11,371 nt of DNA from UCB3 sp964415605 (GCA_964415605.1 CAYQBA010000151.1:1-11371), one strand, 5' to 3'. Positions 1-6,181 are shown, numbered from the stretch's first letter. Program-made: numbers and translations. Notes: generated by a model not told the origin, from the sequence alone.

Positions 1-60
1 GCGGCGTGGCGGCGGGCGTGGGACCGGTGTGCGGCGTGGCGGCGGACCTGGGGCCGGCGG
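1..60. repeat. Imperfect 30-bp tandem duplication
   Basis: Bases 1-30 and 31-60 are two copies of one 30-bp unit: the first 15 bases are identical and 25 of 30 match overall. In the frame of the downstream secreted protein the copies would encode related ten-residue units, AAWRRAWDRC and AAWRRTWGRR. The unit length is a multiple of three, so the duplication would preserve the reading frame if this stretch is translated. It may begin outside the window. Whether it is coding is unclear, because the residues are oddly rich in Trp and Arg. Confidence 0.6.
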
Positions 61-1296
61 GCCGCTTGGCCCGGGCGGGATCGGCCGCGGTCCCCCGGCG
101 CGCGCCGGGCCGCCGGCGCCGCCGCGGCGGTGTTCGTCGCGACGGCGGTGTTCACGTGGGCCCGAGCCGCCGCGTTCCCGGCCGGCGACGGGCTTGCGGG
201 CACGTGCGGCGACGCGCCGCCGGAATGGCTGGCGTGCGAGGACTTCGAAGGCGGCGGGCAGGGCTGGGCGGCGTGGTTCGCCGGGTCGCCGTTCACGGAG
301 TGCCTGGGCTGCCCGGGCGGGGTGAACGACCCGGCGCGGATCCGCCTGGTGCAAGACCGGGCGGCGGCGCACGACGGGGACTGGTCGCTGCACATGCCAG
401 CCGAGGCGAGCGCGGGCTACCAGGGGGCCTCGCTGACGTGGCGCGACTGCGACGGGCCGAAACGGCCGGGCTGCCGGCTGACGGGGCACGAGGCGCTGTA
501 CTTCCGGACGTGGGTCAAGCTGGCGGACGACCACGCGTACGTCCACCACTTCCTCGAGCTCGCGGGGACGCGGCCGAACGGGTACTGGGAGTCGGATGGC
601 AACGCCGGCTGCCGGCCGGAGGGCACGCGCTGGGCGGGGACGGCGCTGGACTTCAACCCGCGGCGCGAGCTGTTCTTCTACACGTACTTTCCGGAGATGC
701 GCTGCGACCGCGGGGGCTACTGCAGCGGGAACACAGCGCGGGACATCTGCGCGCAGTGCGCGGCGAAGGGCATGCCGTGCCGTGCGGAGCCGGAGTGCTG
801 TTGGGGCAACCACTTCGGGCCGGCGGCGCCGGTGGTGCTCCCGCGCGGGCGCTGGGTGTGCCTCGAGCTGCACATGCGGTTGAACACGCCGGGCCAGGCG
901 GACGGCGCGATGGCCTTCTGGGTCGACGGGGCCCTGGCGCACGAGCAGGCCGGGATGCACTGGCGCGACGTGGCGGACCTCCAGCTCAACAAGGCGTGGC
1001 TGCAGCACTACATCGCGGGGGGCGACGCCGACCGGCCGAATCGGGTCTGGTTCGACGACATGGTGGTCAGCACGGCGCCGATCGGATGCGGCGGGGGGCC
1101 GCCGGACGTGGCGACGGGGACGGCGACAGCGACGGCAGTGCCGCCGGCACCGGGGACGGCGACGGCGGCACCCGCTCAGACCCTGACCGCGACGCCGTCG
1201 GCCGGCCCGCCGTCGCCATCGCCGACCACGACGCCGATGCCAGATAATGAGCAACGACTCATATATTTGCCGTGGTCCGCGTCACCGGCCCGTTAG
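1..1296 (+). CDS. Secreted cysteine-rich concanavalin-A/polysaccharide-lyase-like protein with a YLPW tail (5' partial)
   Basis: The frame is open from the window edge to TAG at 1294-1296. The first in-frame start is GTG at 130, but starting there leaves a poor signal peptide. Reading upstream supplies an Arg-rich n-region (RSPGARR) before a hydrophobic stretch (AAGAAAAVFVATAVFTWA) and a cleavage-like ARAAA, so the true start probably lies left of the window. Numbering from GTG 130, residues about 30-320 look like one jelly-roll domain: an early CEDFEGG, then YFRTWVKL, a stretch around GRWVCLELHMRLN, then AFWVDG, and a final WFDDMVVSTAPIGC. This pattern is typical of extracellular concanavalin-A-like sugar-binding or PL14/heparin-lyase-like proteins. 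The exact family and activity are not certain. An unusual Cys-rich insert lies at about 190-225 (RCDRGGYC to ECCWGNHF). Residues 321-376 are a Thr/Ala/Pro linker containing a 36-bp-spaced repeat (GGGGACGGCGAC at 1116 and 1152). The tail is LIYLPW. Confidence 0.75.
   Translation, partial: AAWRRAWDRCAAWRRTWGRRAAWPGRDRPRSPGARRAAGAAAAVFVATAVFTWARAAAFPAGDGLAGTCGDAPPEWLACEDFEGGGQGWAAWFAGSPFTECLGCPGGVNDPARIRLVQDRAAAHDGDWSLHMPAEASAGYQGASLTWRDCDGPKRPGCRLTGHEALYFRTWVKLADDHAYVHHFLELAGTRPNGYWESDGNAGCRPEGTRWAGTALDFNPRRELFFYTYFPEMRCDRGGYCSGNTARDICAQCAAKGMPCRAEPECCWGNHFGPAAPVVLPRGRWVCLELHMRLNTPGQADGAMAFWVDGALAHEQAGMHWRDVADLQLNKAWLQHYIAGGDADRPNRVWFDDMVVSTAPIGCGGGPPDVATGTATATAVPPAPGTATAAPAQTLTATPSAGPPSPSPTTTPMPDNEQRLIYLPWSASPAR
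1258..1275 (+). other. C-terminal LIYLPW tail motif
   Basis: Residues 377-382 (counted from GTG 130) read LIYLPW and are followed by SASPAR and the stop. A Thr/Pro/Ala-rich linker of about 55 residues precedes them. The same short motif closes the proteins ending at 9092 and 5375. It lacks the LPxTG, membrane helix and basic end of a classical sortase signal. A role in surface sorting or anchoring is inferred from position and recurrence. Confidence 0.5.
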
Positions 1297-1310
1297 ACGG
1301 CCCGACGGGC
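1288..1310. terminator. Weak hairpin between convergent genes
   Basis: GCCCGT (1288-1293) can pair with ACGGGC (1305-1310) around an 11-base loop. It overlaps the stop of the left gene and lies in the 53-bp gap before the convergent MFS gene. No T-run follows on either strand, so a terminator role is only suggested by position. Confidence 0.25.
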
Positions 1311-1349
1311 GTGGCGACGTCGATTTGGTGGGACAGCGGCGCTCGATCA

Positions 1350-2588
1350 TCACCCCACCCATCGCCACAACAACCCCCCCGCCGCCAGCGCCATCGCCCC
1401 GCCAAACACGAACGGCGCCGCCGGCCCGAAGCCCGTCCACGTCCCCACGCCCTGCCACAGCACCCCCGCGACGACGCTCGCCGGCAGCGCCGCCAGCCCC
1501 ACCGCCGCGTTGAACGCCCCATAGGCCGTGCCGCGCCGGTCCGCCGGCACCATGTCGGCCACCAGTGCCTTCACGACGCCCTCGGTTGCGGCGTAGTACA
1601 CCGCGTAGCCCGTGTAGATCACCCACAGGTGCCACCCCGCGCTGGCGCCGGCGAAGCCCAGGTAGACCAGCGCGTACAGCCCCCAGCCCGCGATGATCAG
1701 CCGCCGCCGGTCCACGCGGTCCGAGAGCGCGCCGAGCGGGCCCGCCGCCAGCGTGTAGACCAGGTTGAAGAACGCCAGCACGGCCAGGAGCCCGACCACC
1801 GATACGCCCGCCTGCTGGGCGCGCAGCACCAGGAACGCGTCGCTGCTGTTGCCGAGCGTGAACAGCACCATCACGACCAGGAAGCGCCGGAACCGTCGGT
1901 CCAGCCCCGCCAGCGACACCCCGAACGCCGCCGTCGACGGGGGGCGGGCGACCTCGCGCACTCCCACCGCCAACACCACCACCGCCAGGATCGACGGCAC
2001 GATCGCCCACGCCACGATCGCCCGGAACGTCGCCGCGTCCAGCGTCAGCTCACCTCGCTGCAGCCACCACACGATGACCAGCGCGCCCACCAGCCCCGTC
2101 ATGGCGCCGGCCGTGTCGGCCGCGCGGTGCAGCCCGAAGGCGATCCCCCGCTGGCCCGCCCCCACCGAGTCCGCGATCAGCGCGTCGCGCGGCGCCGTGC
2201 GGATGCCCTTGCCGGCGCGGTCGACGAGCCGCGCCGCGCCCACCAGCCCCCAACCCCGGGCGACCAGCAGCAGCGGCACCGCCAGCGCCGCCAGCCCGTA
2301 GCCCAGCACCGTCAGCGGCTTGCGCCGGCCCATGCGGTCGGACCACCAACCGGCCACGATCCGCAAAAGGCTCCCGCTGCTCTCGGCGATGCCCTCGATG
2401 AGCCCCACGACGCCGGTCCGCACGCCGAGCACGTTGGTGAGGAACAGCGGCGTCAGGTGCACGAGCATCTCGCTGGACACGTCGCGCAGGTAGCTGGTCA
2501 GCGCCAGCACCCAGACATTGCGCGGGACGGATCGCCATGGAGCGACCGCGCTCGGAGGACCGGGGGCGGCGGGATCGGGCATCGACAT
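1350..2588 (-). CDS. Major facilitator superfamily (MFS) transporter
   Basis: This is a 412-residue integral membrane protein with about 12 predicted helices, the usual MFS size. The first helix region carries RDVSSEM (35-41). The loop between helices 2 and 3 has the classical motif A as GWWSDRMGRRKP (80-91), and an imperfect second copy, LGALSDRVDRRR, lies at about 285-296 in the second half, as expected from the two-fold MFS repeat. A conserved cytoplasmic stretch, DRAGKGIRTAPRDALIADS (123-141), is typical of a bacterial MFS subgroup whose substrates are mostly uncharacterised, so substrate and direction cannot be assigned. The start is ATG 2588, with an alternative ATG six bases downstream. 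GGAG lies 15 bases upstream, too far for a good ribosome site. A seven-G run in the coding strand (1374-1380) sits near the 3' end and leaves the frame intact. The Uma2 remnant lies 47 bp upstream on the same strand. Confidence 0.9.
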   Translation of the reverse strand: MSMPDPAAPGPPSAVAPWRSVPRNVWVLALTSYLRDVSSEMLVHLTPLFLTNVLGVRTGVVGLIEGIAESSGSLLRIVAGWWSDRMGRRKPLTVLGYGLAALAVPLLLVARGWGLVGAARLVDRAGKGIRTAPRDALIADSVGAGQRGIAFGLHRAADTAGAMTGLVGALVIVWWLQRGELTLDAATFRAIVAWAIVPSILAVVVLAVGVREVARPPSTAAFGVSLAGLDRRFRRFLVVMVLFTLGNSSDAFLVLRAQQAGVSVVGLLAVLAFFNLVYTLAAGPLGALSDRVDRRRLIIAGWGLYALVYLGFAGASAGWHLWVIYTGYAVYYAATEGVVKALVADMVPADRRGTAYGAFNAAVGLAALPASVVAGVLWQGVGTWTGFGPAAPFVFGGAMALAAGGLLWRWVG

Positions 2589-2597
2589 CGGGCTGGG

Positions 2598-2603
2598 ATT
2601 GTA
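2598..2603 (-). promoter_or_regulatory. Candidate -10 element (TACAAT) of the MFS gene
   Basis: Read on the minus strand, TACAAT ends nine bases before the ATG at 2588. It stands out as an AT-containing hexamer in very GC-rich DNA. No convincing -35 box lies about 17 bases upstream. If it is used, transcription would start about two bases before the ATG and give an almost leaderless mRNA. Confidence 0.35.
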
Positions 2604-2635
2604 CTCCCCGCGGCCTGCCCGATGGACGATCGCGG

Positions 2636-2971
2636 CTAGACCCCCGTCCGCCAGATGTCCGACATATCCAGCACGAACCCCGACAGCTCGGGGTTGCCGG
2701 TCATGCGCGTCGGCTGGCGGACCACCGCGGCTGACTGCCCAGGCCGATAGACGTAGACCGTCGCGTCGGTCGGATCGATCAGCCAGCCCAGGCGGGCGCC
2801 ATTGGCGACGTACTCCTCCAGCTTCGACTGCAACGTATCCAAGCGATCCGACGGCGAGCGCAGCTCGATGACGAAGTCGGGGCAGAGCGGGATGAAGTGT
2901 TCCATCTGAGACGCGTCGAGCGCCGCCAGCCGCTCGCGCACTACCTTCACCCCGGTGCGGTGTGTTACCAT
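2636..2971 (-). pseudogene. Uma2-family (DUF820) nuclease remnant, N-terminus missing
   Basis: From about 2947 down to the TAG at 2636-2638 the translation matches the C-terminal half of Uma2-family (DUF820, PD-(D/E)xK fold) proteins: RERLAALDASQ, then LCPDFVIELRSPSD, a KLEEYVANGARLGWLIDP block, and GFVLDMSDIW at the end. Full-length members are about 180-200 residues. The roughly 80-100 residue N-terminal part is absent, including the segment with the first conserved acidic residue, usually just before WVRRERL. Upstream of VRERL the sequence loses family resemblance. ATG 2971 would give 111 residues, and the frame stays open to 3106 without recognisable sequence. I read this as a decayed, 5'-deleted gene, though a short expressed protein cannot be excluded. 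Uma2 proteins are common in Cyanobacteria and Chloroflexota; their physiological role is poorly known. Confidence 0.65.
2963..2971 (+). promoter_or_regulatory. Candidate extended -10 promoter (TGTTACCAT) of the CotH-like gene
   Basis: TGTTACCAT fits an extended -10 pattern, TGn followed by TAnnnT. It is nearly identical to TGGTACCAT at 6182-6190 before the metal-importer operon, and both continue with G. No clear -35 box is visible. Transcription from here would give a leader of about 125 bases before the ATG at 3105. The site lies inside the broken 5' part of the opposite-strand Uma2 remnant. Confidence 0.4.
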
Positions 2972-3091
2972 GAAGTGTCGATCACGCGGGCACCCGGCGT
3001 CGCCGATCATGGACGCATGGGTCGCGCGCCGTGGGCCCGCGCCGGATGCCAAGTCGCGGCCCCGCCACGTCCTCGCGCCGCCGTCGCCCAT

Positions 3092-3096
3092 CGGGA
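3092..3096 (+). promoter_or_regulatory. Ribosome binding site that sets the CotH-like start
   Basis: GGGAG lies eight bases before ATG 3105 and supports that start over the upstream in-frame GTG 2955 and ATG 2970. Starting at 3105 also places the signal peptide at the very N-terminus. Confidence 0.6.
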
Positions 3097-3104
3097 GAAA
3101 CGCC

Positions 3105-5375
3105 ATGCCGCCGAGCCGCCGTCAGCTCGCCATCCTGGGCATCGCCGCCGCGGCGGCGGTCTCGCTCGCCGTCCGGCTCGTCGGTCCCGCCGGGCATTCC
3201 CGCGTCGCCGCGGCGCCGGCATCCCAGGCCCCCGCCGACCCGCCGCCCACCCCGGCCCTGTACGACCCCGCCGTCGTACGGACCTACGCGCTGCGCTTCG
3301 CCAGCCCCAACTGGGAAGCCGAGCTCGCCGCCACCGGCGAAGACAGCAACGTCAAGGCCGACCTGACCGTCGACGGCGAGACTTTCGAGGAGATCGGCGT
3401 CCGCTACAAGGGCCTGAGCTCGGTGCGCGTGCCGGGGCGCAAGAAGCCGTTCAACCTGTCGATCGACGCCTTCGTCCCCGGCCAGCGGGTGTTCGGCTAC
3501 GACGTCATCAACCTCAACAACGGCCTGGCCGACCCGTCGTTCGTGCGCGAGTCGCTGACCTACCGCGCCCTGTCCGACTACATGCCGGCCCCCCAGACGG
3601 CGTACGTCCATCTCGACGCCCAGGGCGCGTACCTCGCGCTCTACCTCGGCGCCGAGCAGATCGAGCGCACGTTCCTAGATCGCTGGTTCCCCGGCACCGA
3701 CGGGATCCTCATCAAGGGCGACCCTCCCGCCTTCAACCCGCGCTTCCTGCTGCAACGCGACCCCGCGCCGCTGCGCCAGGACCAGGGCTTCGGCGGGCTC
3801 GGGGCCGACCTGACGTGGCGCGGCGAGGATCCCACGGCCTACACCCGCTTCTACGAGGTCAAGACGAAGGGCGCCACCGAGGAAGGCTTCGCGCGCCTGC
3901 GCGACCTCGCCCGCGTGCTCGACGCGCCCGTCGCCGCCGGGGGAGTGTCCGACGCCGACTTCCCCGCCGCCATCCGCCAGGTGCTCGACGTCGACCGCGC
4001 GCTGTGGTACATCGCCGCCAACAACGTGTTCGCGAACTACGACAGCTACTACTTCGCCCACAACTTCTTCCTGTACTGGTCGGAGTCCGACGCGCGCTTC
4101 CACATCCTGGTGTCGGACGCCAGCCTGAGCTTCGGCAGCTTCACCTTCCCGGGCCCCACCCCCCCGGGCCCGCTGGCTCAGGGCGACCCGTTCCACATGA
4201 GCACCGACCGCACCCGCCCGCTCATCCGCCGGCTTCTGGCCGTGCCGGAGTTCCGGGCCGACTACGTCGCGCACTACCGGACGCTGCGCGACGGCGCCTT
4301 CGACCCCGCGCGCCTCGAGGCCGCCGGCGCCGCGATCCACGACCTCATCGGGCCGCACGTCCAGGCCGACCCCAACGCCCTGTTCACGTTCGAGCAGTTC
4401 CAGCGCAACCTCCGCGAGGACGTCGCCATCAGCCAGGGCATGCGGGCCGGCACCGTGGTCGGCGTTCTCAAGCTCGCGGGCGAGCGGCACGCCTGGCTGA
4501 AGGCCCACGCCCTCTTCCAGGCGCCGGACCACGTCCTCGCCGAGCATGCCCGGTCGCCCGAGCAGCCCGGCGCCGGCGAAGCCGCCACCGTGCGCCTGCG
4601 CTTCGCCGGCGCCGACGCGCCCACGGCGGTCCGCCTGACCTACCAGGTCGCGTCGGGCCCGCCGGCCTCGATCGAGCTCGCCCCGGACGGCGACGCGTGG
4701 GTCGGCGCGATCCCGGCCCAGGCGCCGGGCCGCGCGGTGACGTACTATGCGCGCGCGGCGTTCGCCGACGGCCGCGCGGCGTTCCACCCGCCGGCCAACC
4801 TCACGCAGCCGTGGGGCTACAGCGTGGCGGTGCCGGACCTCCCCGTGACGCCCGGGAGCGCGCTGGTGATCAACGAGCTGATGGCCGACAACGAGACGAC
4901 CCTGGCCGACCCGGCCGGCGAGTTCGAGGATTGGGTCGAGATCTACAACCGCGGCGATGCGCCGGTGAGCCTGGCAGGGCACTTCCTCGGCGAGGACGCC
5001 GACGATCCGTGGGCGTACGCCTTGCCCGACGTGACGCTGGCCCCCGGCGAGCGGCGCCTGATCTGGTGCGACGGCGACCCGGACCAGGGTCCCGACCACG
5101 CCCCGTTCCGGCTGTCGAAGGCCGGCGGCAGCCTGCGGCTCTCGACGCGCACGGCCACCCTGGACGTCGTCGACTTCGGCCCGCAACAACCCGACCACAG
5201 CCATGCCCGCCTGCCGGACGGCGGCGACGCATGGGTGGACTGCCCGCACGCCACGCCCGGCGGCGCCAACCGCTGCGACGCGCCGCCCACGCCGACGCCG
5301 GCGCCGACCGCGGTCCTGCGCGGCCGGCGCCTGACGCTGCCCATGGTCTGGAACACCCGGCCCGGCGGCGGCTGA
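3105..5375 (+). CDS. Secreted CotH kinase-like protein with lamin-tail domain
   Basis: This is a 756-residue exported protein. Residues 1-40 form a signal peptide (MPPSRRQLAILG, then an Ala-rich core). Residues about 60-400 match the CotH family, atypical secreted kinases first known from Bacillus spore coats: GVRYKGLSS with K102, RKKPFNLSID with K113/K114, DVINLNNGLADPSFVRE, a YLGAEQIERTFLDRWFPG block, and NYDSYYFAHNFFLYW (N311, D313). The usual metal-binding WDxD-type motif appears as VSDASLSFG, keeping D338 but with Ser at 337 and 340, so activity is uncertain. A beta-sandwich resembling Fn3 or chitobiase-C domains lies at about 490-575, followed by a lamin-tail domain (about 586-715, beginning ALVINELMADN with FEDWVEIYN). 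The end is a short Pro/Thr linker and RLTLPMVWN tail. CotH plus lamin-tail combinations are common in large bacterial surface proteins. It appears to be monocistronic or to lead into the SRPBCC gene 104 bp downstream. Confidence 0.85.
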   Translation: MPPSRRQLAILGIAAAAAVSLAVRLVGPAGHSRVAAAPASQAPADPPPTPALYDPAVVRTYALRFASPNWEAELAATGEDSNVKADLTVDGETFEEIGVRYKGLSSVRVPGRKKPFNLSIDAFVPGQRVFGYDVINLNNGLADPSFVRESLTYRALSDYMPAPQTAYVHLDAQGAYLALYLGAEQIERTFLDRWFPGTDGILIKGDPPAFNPRFLLQRDPAPLRQDQGFGGLGADLTWRGEDPTAYTRFYEVKTKGATEEGFARLRDLARVLDAPVAAGGVSDADFPAAIRQVLDVDRALWYIAANNVFANYDSYYFAHNFFLYWSESDARFHILVSDASLSFGSFTFPGPTPPGPLAQGDPFHMSTDRTRPLIRRLLAVPEFRADYVAHYRTLRDGAFDPARLEAAGAAIHDLIGPHVQADPNALFTFEQFQRNLREDVAISQGMRAGTVVGVLKLAGERHAWLKAHALFQAPDHVLAEHARSPEQPGAGEAATVRLRFAGADAPTAVRLTYQVASGPPASIELAPDGDAWVGAIPAQAPGRAVTYYARAAFADGRAAFHPPANLTQPWGYSVAVPDLPVTPGSALVINELMADNETTLADPAGEFEDWVEIYNRGDAPVSLAGHFLGEDADDPWAYALPDVTLAPGERRLIWCDGDPDQGPDHAPFRLSKAGGSLRLSTRTATLDVVDFGPQQPDHSHARLPDGGDAWVDCPHATPGGANRCDAPPTPTPAPTAVLRGRRLTLPMVWNTRPGGG
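5331..5351 (+). other. C-terminal LTLPMVW tail motif
   Basis: Residues 743-749 of the CotH-like protein read LTLPMVW and are followed by NTRPGGG. A linker containing PPTPTPAPTA precedes them. The motif matches the position and pattern of the YLPW tails in the proteins ending at 1296 and 9092, but has Thr for Tyr and Met for Trp, so it is the most divergent of the three. Confidence 0.4.
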
Positions 5376-5386
5376 CCGCCCGCGGC

Positions 5387-5404
5387 GCGTCGCCCGCGCG
5401 ACGC
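5387..5404 (+). terminator. Perfect 7-bp hairpin after the CotH-like gene
   Basis: GCGTCGC (5387-5393) and GCGACGC (5398-5404) form a perfect 7-bp stem with loop CCGC, starting 12 bases after the stop codon. There is no T-run after it. It may be a GC-rich terminator, a 3'-end stabiliser, or a pause site before the next gene; chance is possible at this GC content. Confidence 0.35.
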
Positions 5405-5479
5405 AGCGCCATCCAAATGCGTTCGCGGCCGTCCCAGCCGGATCCCGTGCATCCCTTCGACCTACAGGAGATCGCAGCC

Positions 5480-5950
5480 ATGCCCAGCCATCGCGTCACC
5501 GCGTCGGCGATCGTCAACGCCCCGCCCGCCGTGGCCTACGGCATCCTCGCGGACTACCGCGACGGCCACCCGCGCATCCTGCCGAAGCCCGAGTTCACCG
5601 AGCTCAGGGTCGAGGAGGGCGGCGTCGGAGCCGGCACGGTGGTCTTCGTCGCGATGCGGGTGCTCGGCCGGACGCAGTCGTTCCGGGCGGCCATCACCGA
5701 GCCCGAGCCGGGCCGGGTGCTGGTCGAGACGAGCCTCGACGGCCCGCGCGTGGTGACGACGTTCACCGTCGATCCCGAAACCGGCGGCCGGCAGGCGCGC
5801 GTGACCATCACGACCGACACCGAGGTGCGGGGCGGGATGCTCGGGGCCATCCAGGGCTGGCTGACGACGCGGGTGCTGGCGCCGCTCTACGCGCGCGAGC
5901 TGCGGCAGCTCGACGCCGTGGCGGCGGGGCGGGCCGCCGGGGCGGCGTAG
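5480..5950 (+). CDS. SRPBCC (START-like) family protein
   Basis: The product is 156 residues, the usual size of a single SRPBCC/polyketide-cyclase-like domain. It opens with HRVTASAIVNAPPAVAYGILADYRDG, the first strand and helix of this fold, and continues through alternating strands (GAGTVVFVAMRVLG, RVLVETSLDG, TTFTVDPE, ARVTITTDTEV). It ends with the long C-terminal helix (LAPLYARELRQLDAVAAG) that closes the hydrophobic pocket. There is no signal peptide or membrane helix, so it is probably cytoplasmic. Members bind lipids or other hydrophobic ligands, and the ligand here cannot be told. ATG 5480 is supported by GGAG at 5467-5470, nine bases upstream. The frame is open far upstream (from about 2897), but that part is only a shadow of the CotH-like gene. 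Confidence 0.88.
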   Translation: MPSHRVTASAIVNAPPAVAYGILADYRDGHPRILPKPEFTELRVEEGGVGAGTVVFVAMRVLGRTQSFRAAITEPEPGRVLVETSLDGPRVVTTFTVDPETGGRQARVTITTDTEVRGGMLGAIQGWLTTRVLAPLYARELRQLDAVAAGRAAGAA

Positions 5951-5959
5951 CTTCGGGGC

Positions 5960-6090
5960 GGCGTCGCGGCGGGGTGGCGTCGCGATGGGACGTCGCGCGG
6001 CGCGGCGGGCAGCGCCAGGAGCCCCGGACAGTCAGAACTCTGGACATGCCTGGGACCGCGGGCATCCTGCCCGCATGGCGTCGCGGCGGG
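5960..6090. repeat. Direct repeats GGCGTCGCGGCGGG flanking and within the palindrome
   Basis: GGCGTCGCGGCGGG occurs exactly at 5960-5973 and again at 6077-6090, where it covers most of the palindrome loop and the first bases of its right arm. A partial copy, GGCGTCGCG, lies at 5976-5984 and a further CGTCGCG at 5991-5997. This noncoding stretch therefore looks like degenerate copies of part of the palindromic element. Confidence 0.5.
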
Positions 6091-6111
6091 CAGGATGCCC
6101 GCGGTCCCAGG
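6049..6111. repeat. Perfect 26-bp inverted repeat (REP-like palindrome)
   Basis: Bases 6049-6074 are the exact reverse complement of 6086-6111, leaving an 11-base loop, ATGGCGTCGCG. The arms contain GCGGGCATCCTGCCCGC, which is itself a smaller palindrome. The element lies in the 275-bp gap between the SRPBCC gene and znuA, about 115 bp before the znuA start. I recall similar 'GGGACCGCGGGCATCC' palindromes as dispersed repeats in several high-GC bacterial genomes, but could not check. It has no T-run. A REP/MITE-like element is more likely than a plain terminator, though it could end transcription from the left. Confidence 0.85.
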
Positions 6112-6181
6112 GGATGCCCGGCATGCCGAGTCCGGGCGGCCGATCGGATAGACCCCGGAGTCCCACCGCCGGCGCGGGCCG

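Noticed and set aside
1258..1275. YLPW tail as a sortase LPxTG signal
   Set aside because: There is no Thr-Gly after the Pro, no hydrophobic helix and no basic end.
1272..2639. Long plus-strand open frame rich in Arg, His and Gln
   Set aside because: It is antisense to the MFS gene, has no recognisable domain, and long stop-free shadows are expected at this GC content.
4150..4172. 7-bp inverted repeat CGGGCCC/GGGCCCG inside the CotH-like gene
   Set aside because: It encodes a Pro/Gly loop (FPGPTPPGP), and such stems are common by chance in GC-rich coding DNA.
3675..5249. Long minus-strand open frame opposite the CotH-like gene
   Set aside because: Its Arg/Gly/Val-rich composition mirrors the codons of the real gene, which has clear CotH and lamin-tail domains.
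2897..5950. A single 1017-codon plus-strand frame suggesting a giant fusion protein ending in the SRPBCC domain
   Set aside because: Before 5480 it is Arg/Pro-rich, low-complexity translation of the CotH-like gene in another frame. The SRPBCC gene has its own ribosome site and ATG.
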